DNA of 64,000 bases from Paenalicyclobacillus cellulosilyticus. GTDB taxonomy: Bacteria; Bacillota; Bacilli; Alicyclobacillales; Alicyclobacillaceae. The stretch is from assembly GCF_014647315.1 (NCBI RefSeq), contig NZ_BMOY01000007.1, positions 18,195 to 82,194 on the forward strand, given 5' to 3'. The stretch's first letter is position 1; the number at the start of each line of letters is the position of its first letter. Positions 60,589 to 64,000 of this stretch are shown here, in pieces. The notes beneath the pieces are model-generated. The model had not been told where the DNA came from. It saw only the letters and a list, made by a program, of their open reading frames with translations, and made no database searches. The position numbers and the translations under genes are program-made.

Positions 60589-61896
60589 GTGAAGAAGGCG
60601 ACCAAAGTGGCTTCGGCGACCGCATTGGCGGCGGCAGTGGTCGCGGCAGGTGCCGTCGGCACGGCGAAGACGCTCGATGCGCAGGCCAAGGCCAAGCGCG
60701 CGGCAGTGCCCACCATCACGTTCATGTCGTGGGGCGGCGCGCAGGAGAACAGCGAACTGCAGGCCATCATCAACAAGATCAACCAGCAACACAAGAACGA
60801 ATTCTTCATCAAGAACCTGAACGTCCCGGCCAACTACGACCAGAAACTGAACACGTACCTGGCGGCCGGCGGCAGTGCGGCGCCCGACATCTTCTACATG
60901 ACCGACAGCAACGTCCCGACCTACATCAAGCAGGGCGTGTTGCTGGACCTGACGCCGTACATTCAGAAGTACAAGAACAAGTACATCGTGCTGAATCCGG
61001 CCAACTACTTCCAGAACACCCTGACGGCCGATCGCGGTCCGAACGGCCATTACTACGGCTTCCCGTGGATCGCGCAGCCGGTGGTGATGTATTACAACCC
61101 GAAACTGTTCCAAGAGGCGCACGTCCCGCTGCCGACGAAGAACTGGACCTGGGACCAGTTCATGCAGGACGCGAAGAAGCTCACCAATCCGGCGAAGCAC
61201 ATCTACGGGTACCTGCAAGCCAACGGTTGGCCGCCGGTGGAGATGTACGTCTGGTCGTACGGCGGTGACTTCTGGAACAAGAACCTGACCCAGAGCACCA
61301 TCAATTCGCCGAACGCCGTCAAAGGCATCAAGCTGATGAAACAGATGGTGGACGAGAAGGTCGTCCCGCCGCTGGCGGAGCTGGCGAACGTCAACATCGA
61401 GGACCTGTTCGTGCAGGGCCGGGTGGCGATGTTCGCGGGCGGCGCGGCGGACGGCAACTACAAGACCCAAGGCTTCACCGCCAAGATCGCCGAAATGCCG
61501 ATGGGCACCCAGCACGCCACGTTCCTGTGGCTGGCGGATCTCGGCATCTATGCCCACTCCAAGGTCGACAAGGACACCTTGGTCAAGGCGTACGCCGCGC
61601 TGCTTGACGCGATTGATCACTGGAAGATTGTCCCGCCGGTCAAGCAGTACGCTGCGCACCTGGATCAGATCTCCATCCCGGATGCGCCGGGCGGACACAC
61701 GCCGAAAGACCGCATCCCGGTGATCCTGGATTCGATGCAGTACGCGCGGGCACCGCGGCTGGTGCCGAACATGAACCAGTACTGGACCGCGTTGACCAAC
61801 GACATCTACCAGCCCATCCTGAGCGGCACGAAGGACACGCCGCAGCAGTTGGCGCAGAAGGCCGCCCAGGATTTGCAGAAGGCCCTCAAGCCGTAA
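60589..61896 (+). CDS. ABC sugar importer C, extracellular solute-binding protein (family 1)
   Basis: 435 residues from GTG 60589, with AAAAGGGG 8 nt upstream (GTG 60580 is adjacent). The N-terminus (ASATALAAAVVAAGAVGTAKT) is a signal without a lipobox Cys. Family landmarks: TITFMSWGGAQEN, SAAPDIFYMTDSNVPTYIKQG, PWIAQPVVMYYNPKLF, NWTWDQFMQDAKKLTNP and VQGRVAMFAGGAADGNY. Binds an oligosaccharide, identity unknown. High Lys/Gln/Asn content compared with neighbours is normal for exported binding proteins. Confidence 0.93.
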   Translation: MKKATKVASATALAAAVVAAGAVGTAKTLDAQAKAKRAAVPTITFMSWGGAQENSELQAIINKINQQHKNEFFIKNLNVPANYDQKLNTYLAAGGSAAPDIFYMTDSNVPTYIKQGVLLDLTPYIQKYKNKYIVLNPANYFQNTLTADRGPNGHYYGFPWIAQPVVMYYNPKLFQEAHVPLPTKNWTWDQFMQDAKKLTNPAKHIYGYLQANGWPPVEMYVWSYGGDFWNKNLTQSTINSPNAVKGIKLMKQMVDEKVVPPLAELANVNIEDLFVQGRVAMFAGGAADGNYKTQGFTAKIAEMPMGTQHATFLWLADLGIYAHSKVDKDTLVKAYAALLDAIDHWKIVPPVKQYAAHLDQISIPDAPGGHTPKDRIPVILDSMQYARAPRLVPNMNQYWTALTNDIYQPILSGTKDTPQQLAQKAAQDLQKALKP

Positions 61897-61923
61897 GCAG
61901 GCGGCAAGAATCTGTGGTACGCA

Positions 61924-61951
61924 ACACCTCCGGGCCCGCGCCCGGAGGTGT
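61924..61951 (+). terminator. Stem-loop after binding-protein gene C
   Basis: Perfect 12-bp stem ACACCTCCGGGC/GCCCGGAGGTGT with a 4-nt loop, 27 nt after the stop and 22 nt before the permease start; only TTT follows. Partial terminator or mRNA stabiliser. Confidence 0.75.
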
Positions 61952-61973
61952 GCTTTGACCAGGGGGGATTCGC

Positions 61974-62888
61974 TTGAAACGCCAGTCCAACGCGCTGCGC
62001 AGGCGGGAGGCGGTCCTCGGGTATGCGTTCATCAGTCCGTGGATCATCGGGTTCATCGTGTTCGTGGCCGGTCCGTTGGTGGCGTCGTTGTACCTGAGCT
62101 TCACCGACTACAGCCTGTTGCAACCGGCCCACTTCATCGGCGTGCAAAACTACGTCCAGATGGTGCATGACCCGGACTTTTGGACATCGCTCGGGGTGAC
62201 GTTTTACTACGCCATCGTCTCGGTTCCGCTGGACTTATTGGTCGCGTTGTTGTTGGCCATCCTGCTGAATCAGAAGGTCCGCATGATGCGGCTGTACCGC
62301 ACGCTGTTCTACTTGCCGTGCGTGTTGCCGCCGGTCGCGGTGTCGGTGCTGTGGAACTGGATCCTCAATCCGTCCTACGGCATCCTGAACCGGCTGTTGG
62401 CCTTTTTCGGCCTGCCGCAACCGCAGTGGCTGATCACGCCGCAGTGGACCGTGCCCGCCTACATCGTGATGAGCGTATGGGGCGTGGGCGGCGCCATGAT
62501 CATCCTCCTGGCAGGGCTGCAGGACGTGCCACAGAGCCTGTATGAAGCGGCCGTGATCGACGGGGCGGGCGTCTGGGCGAAGTTCCGGTACGTCACGCTG
62601 CCGATGATCTCGCCGGTGCTGTTCTTCAACCTGGTGATGGGCATCATCGGGGCGTTCAGCTACTTCACCCAGGCGTACGTCATGGGATCCGGTTACGGTT
62701 CCGGAGCGGGCGTGAACAACGCCGGCCTGTTCTACGCGCTGAACATTTACATCCAAGGGTTCTCGGAGTTGCACATGGGCTATGCGTCCGCCTTGGCCTG
62801 GGTGATGTTCTTCATCGTGCTGGCGTTGACGCTCTTGGTGTTCAAGAGCTCGTCCATGTGGGTCTACTACGGAGGTGAGCGGGAATGA
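61974..62888 (+). CDS. ABC sugar importer C, inner-membrane subunit (MalF type)
   Basis: 304 residues from TTG 61974, with AGGGGGG 6 nt upstream. Six helices starting AVLGYAFISPWIIGFIVFVAG. EAA motif: YEAAVIDGAGVWAKFRYVTLPMI. The rare start codon together with the upstream hairpin would keep permease levels below those of the binding protein. Overlaps the next gene by four bases. Confidence 0.93.
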   Translation: MKRQSNALRRREAVLGYAFISPWIIGFIVFVAGPLVASLYLSFTDYSLLQPAHFIGVQNYVQMVHDPDFWTSLGVTFYYAIVSVPLDLLVALLLAILLNQKVRMMRLYRTLFYLPCVLPPVAVSVLWNWILNPSYGILNRLLAFFGLPQPQWLITPQWTVPAYIVMSVWGVGGAMIILLAGLQDVPQSLYEAAVIDGAGVWAKFRYVTLPMISPVLFFNLVMGIIGAFSYFTQAYVMGSGYGSGAGVNNAGLFYALNIYIQGFSELHMGYASALAWVMFFIVLALTLLVFKSSSMWVYYGGERE

Positions 62889-63763
62889 GCGCGGTCTCTG
62901 CCGGGACGGCGGTGCCGGTGCGGCGGAAGCGAATGCCGGTGGCACAGCGGGTGTATCGCGTCTTCATCTATGCGCTGTTGACGGCGCTGTCCGCGCTGTT
63001 CCTCGTGCCGCTGTTCTGGATGGTCTCGAGCGCGCTCAAGTCGAGCAGCGAGGTGTTCGTCTTTCCGCCGGTCTGGTGGCCGAAGCACCCGGAATGGGGC
63101 AACTTCAAGCAGGCGCTCACCACGCTGCCGTTCGGGCTCTACGCGCTCAACACCTTGCTCATCGCCGTGGTCAACGTGGTGGGCAACGTGGTGTCGTGTT
63201 CGTTGGTGGCGTACGGCTTCGCGCGGTTTCGCTTCCCGGGCCGGCGCATCCTGTTCATGCTCTTGTTGTCCACCATGATGATCCCAAGCCAGGTGCTGCT
63301 GGTGCCGCAGTTCATCATGTATCACGATCTCGGCTGGATCAACACGTTTCTGCCGCTCACGGTGCCGGCGTTCTTCGGCAGCGCGTTCTACGTGTTTCTC
63401 CTGCGCCAGTTTTTCATGACCATCCCGCCCGAGCTTGAGGAGGCGGCGCGCATTGACGGCGCGGGCACGTTTCGGATCTTCACCACCATCGTGCTGCCGC
63501 AGATCAAGCCCGCGTTGACGGCGGTGGCCATCTTCTCGTTCCAGGGGGCGTGGAACGACTTTCTGTCGCCCCTGTTGTATCTGAACGACCAGGCGAAGTA
63601 TACGCTGCAACTGGGGTTGACCCAATTTCAGGGTTCGTTCCACACCGACTGGAACCTGATCATGGCGGCGTCGGTCGTCGTGATCCTGCCGATGCTCATC
63701 ATCTTCTTCCTCGGTCAACGCTACTTCGTGCAAGGCATCACGATGACCGGCACGAAAGGATAA
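62885..63763 (+). CDS. ABC sugar importer C, inner-membrane subunit (MalG type)
   Basis: 292 residues, GGAGGTGAG 5 nt before the ATG, in ATGA overlap with the MalF-type gene. Six helices. EAA motif: LEEAARIDGAGTFRIFTTIVLPQIKP. Ends QRYFVQGITMTGTKG as usual for this subunit. No ATPase gene follows within the window; the next frame is a short GH130-like fragment. Confidence 0.93.
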   Translation: MSAVSAGTAVPVRRKRMPVAQRVYRVFIYALLTALSALFLVPLFWMVSSALKSSSEVFVFPPVWWPKHPEWGNFKQALTTLPFGLYALNTLLIAVVNVVGNVVSCSLVAYGFARFRFPGRRILFMLLLSTMMIPSQVLLVPQFIMYHDLGWINTFLPLTVPAFFGSAFYVFLLRQFFMTIPPELEEAARIDGAGTFRIFTTIVLPQIKPALTAVAIFSFQGAWNDFLSPLLYLNDQAKYTLQLGLTQFQGSFHTDWNLIMAASVVVILPMLIIFFLGQRYFVQGITMTGTKG

Positions 63764-63789
63764 TGTCTATAAAGAAGGAGGGGGCGCAG

Positions 63790-63900
63790 GTGCAACTGGT
63801 GCAGGTGCGCGTTCACCGCATGCCCGAAAACCCCATTGTGACACCGAAGGACACAGATTCCGCGCCACGTCGCAGTTTGGTGAACTGGAAATCAGAATGA
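63790..63900 (+). pseudogene. GH130-like N-terminal fragment, truncated
   Basis: GTG 63790 follows AAGGAGGGGG (6 nt), an excellent start. The 36 residues MQLVQVRVHRMPENPIVTPK resemble the N-terminus of GH130 beta-mannoside phosphorylase-like enzymes (x-NPIxTPxD). After another 16 residues the frame stops at TGA 63898, and none of the other plus frames continues the family. Either the gene is broken here or a downstream insertion or frameshift lies at the edge. Base composition becomes AT-richer right after the stop. Alternative: an unrelated small peptide. Confidence 0.45.
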
Positions 63901-63912
63901 AGACTTGCGGGA

Positions 63913-64000
63913 ATGATGGGACTGACGCGGATTCCCTATATATGGTTCTATGAAAGCGCGATCATTTGTAAATTTGATCAGATATGGAAACGACCTGCGC
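63913..64000 (+). other. Open frame running off the right edge
   Basis: From ATG 63913 the frame is open to the window end, encoding MMGLTRIPYIWFYESAIICK and 9 more residues. Lower GC than the preceding genes and no clear ribosome binding site. Too short to assign. Confidence 0.2.

Overview
The window looks like chromosomal DNA of a GC-rich, spore-forming member of the Bacillota. An Alicyclobacillaceae-type organism is my inference. It rests on high GC with Gram-positive ribosome binding sites (AGGAGG at 6-10 nt), GTG and TTG starts, a CotF-like spore coat protein, a family 9 glucanase without a signal peptide like the one known from Alicyclobacillus acidocaldarius, and many binding-protein-dependent sugar importers. 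I found no rRNA, tRNA, insertion sequence, prophage or CRISPR array.

Layout. (1) 1-5698, plus strand: an SDR oxidoreductase, an amino-acid permease, a PuuE-type deacetylase-fold hydrolase, an agmatinase-like ureohydrolase and a methylmalonate-semialdehyde dehydrogenase. This reads as a catabolic operon for a nitrogen-rich amide or guanidino compound. (2) 5744-9811, minus: a DUF2264 protein and two MFS transporters. (3) 10010-24000: mixed housekeeping and stress genes. These are a secreted coiled-coil protein, an OmpR-type two-component system, an M29 aminopeptidase, a tandem pair of unknown paralogues, a divergent ureohydrolase-fold protein, thioredoxin-like proteins, a 2-Cys peroxiredoxin with a clear promoter and operator, an aldo/keto reductase, several small proteins, two secreted proteins and an Rsm22-type methyltransferase. 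(4) 23785-33367: sugar ABC importer A with AraC and LacI regulators, then a spore coat protein, an MFS transporter and a GH9 glucanase. (5) 33581-33994: a Fur/PerR-family regulator.

(6) 34021-46164: a block of visibly lower GC for rhamnogalacturonan I (pectin) use. It encodes a rhamnogalacturonan acetylesterase, an oligogalacturonide lyase (PL22), a secreted rhamnogalacturonan lyase (PL4), an LplB/LplC/LplA-type importer and a YetA/PL26-type exo-lyase. The inferred flow is extracellular backbone cleavage, import of oligomers, then intracellular deacetylation and lyase trimming.

(7) 46217-63900: GC-rich again. One divergent promoter region, controlled by a GntR-family gene, faces two operons. 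To the left are a Gfo/Idh dehydrogenase, a DUF993 protein and a TIM-barrel isomerase. To the right are a second Gfo/Idh dehydrogenase, a GH106-like rhamnosidase, a second TIM-barrel protein, a PmoA/DUF6807 protein, two alpha/beta-hydrolases, a ROK regulator, ABC importer C and the start of a GH130-like gene. GH106 and the esterases would complement the pectin block; the dehydrogenase, isomerase and unknown-family set suggests an oxidative (keto-sugar) route.

Three sugar importers are present without any ATPase gene, so a shared MsmX-type ATPase elsewhere is inferred. All three binding proteins lack a lipobox cysteine, and all three genes are followed by a strong stem-loop. Start codons were chosen by ribosome binding site and family length. 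GC contrasts were judged by eye, and no database search was possible.
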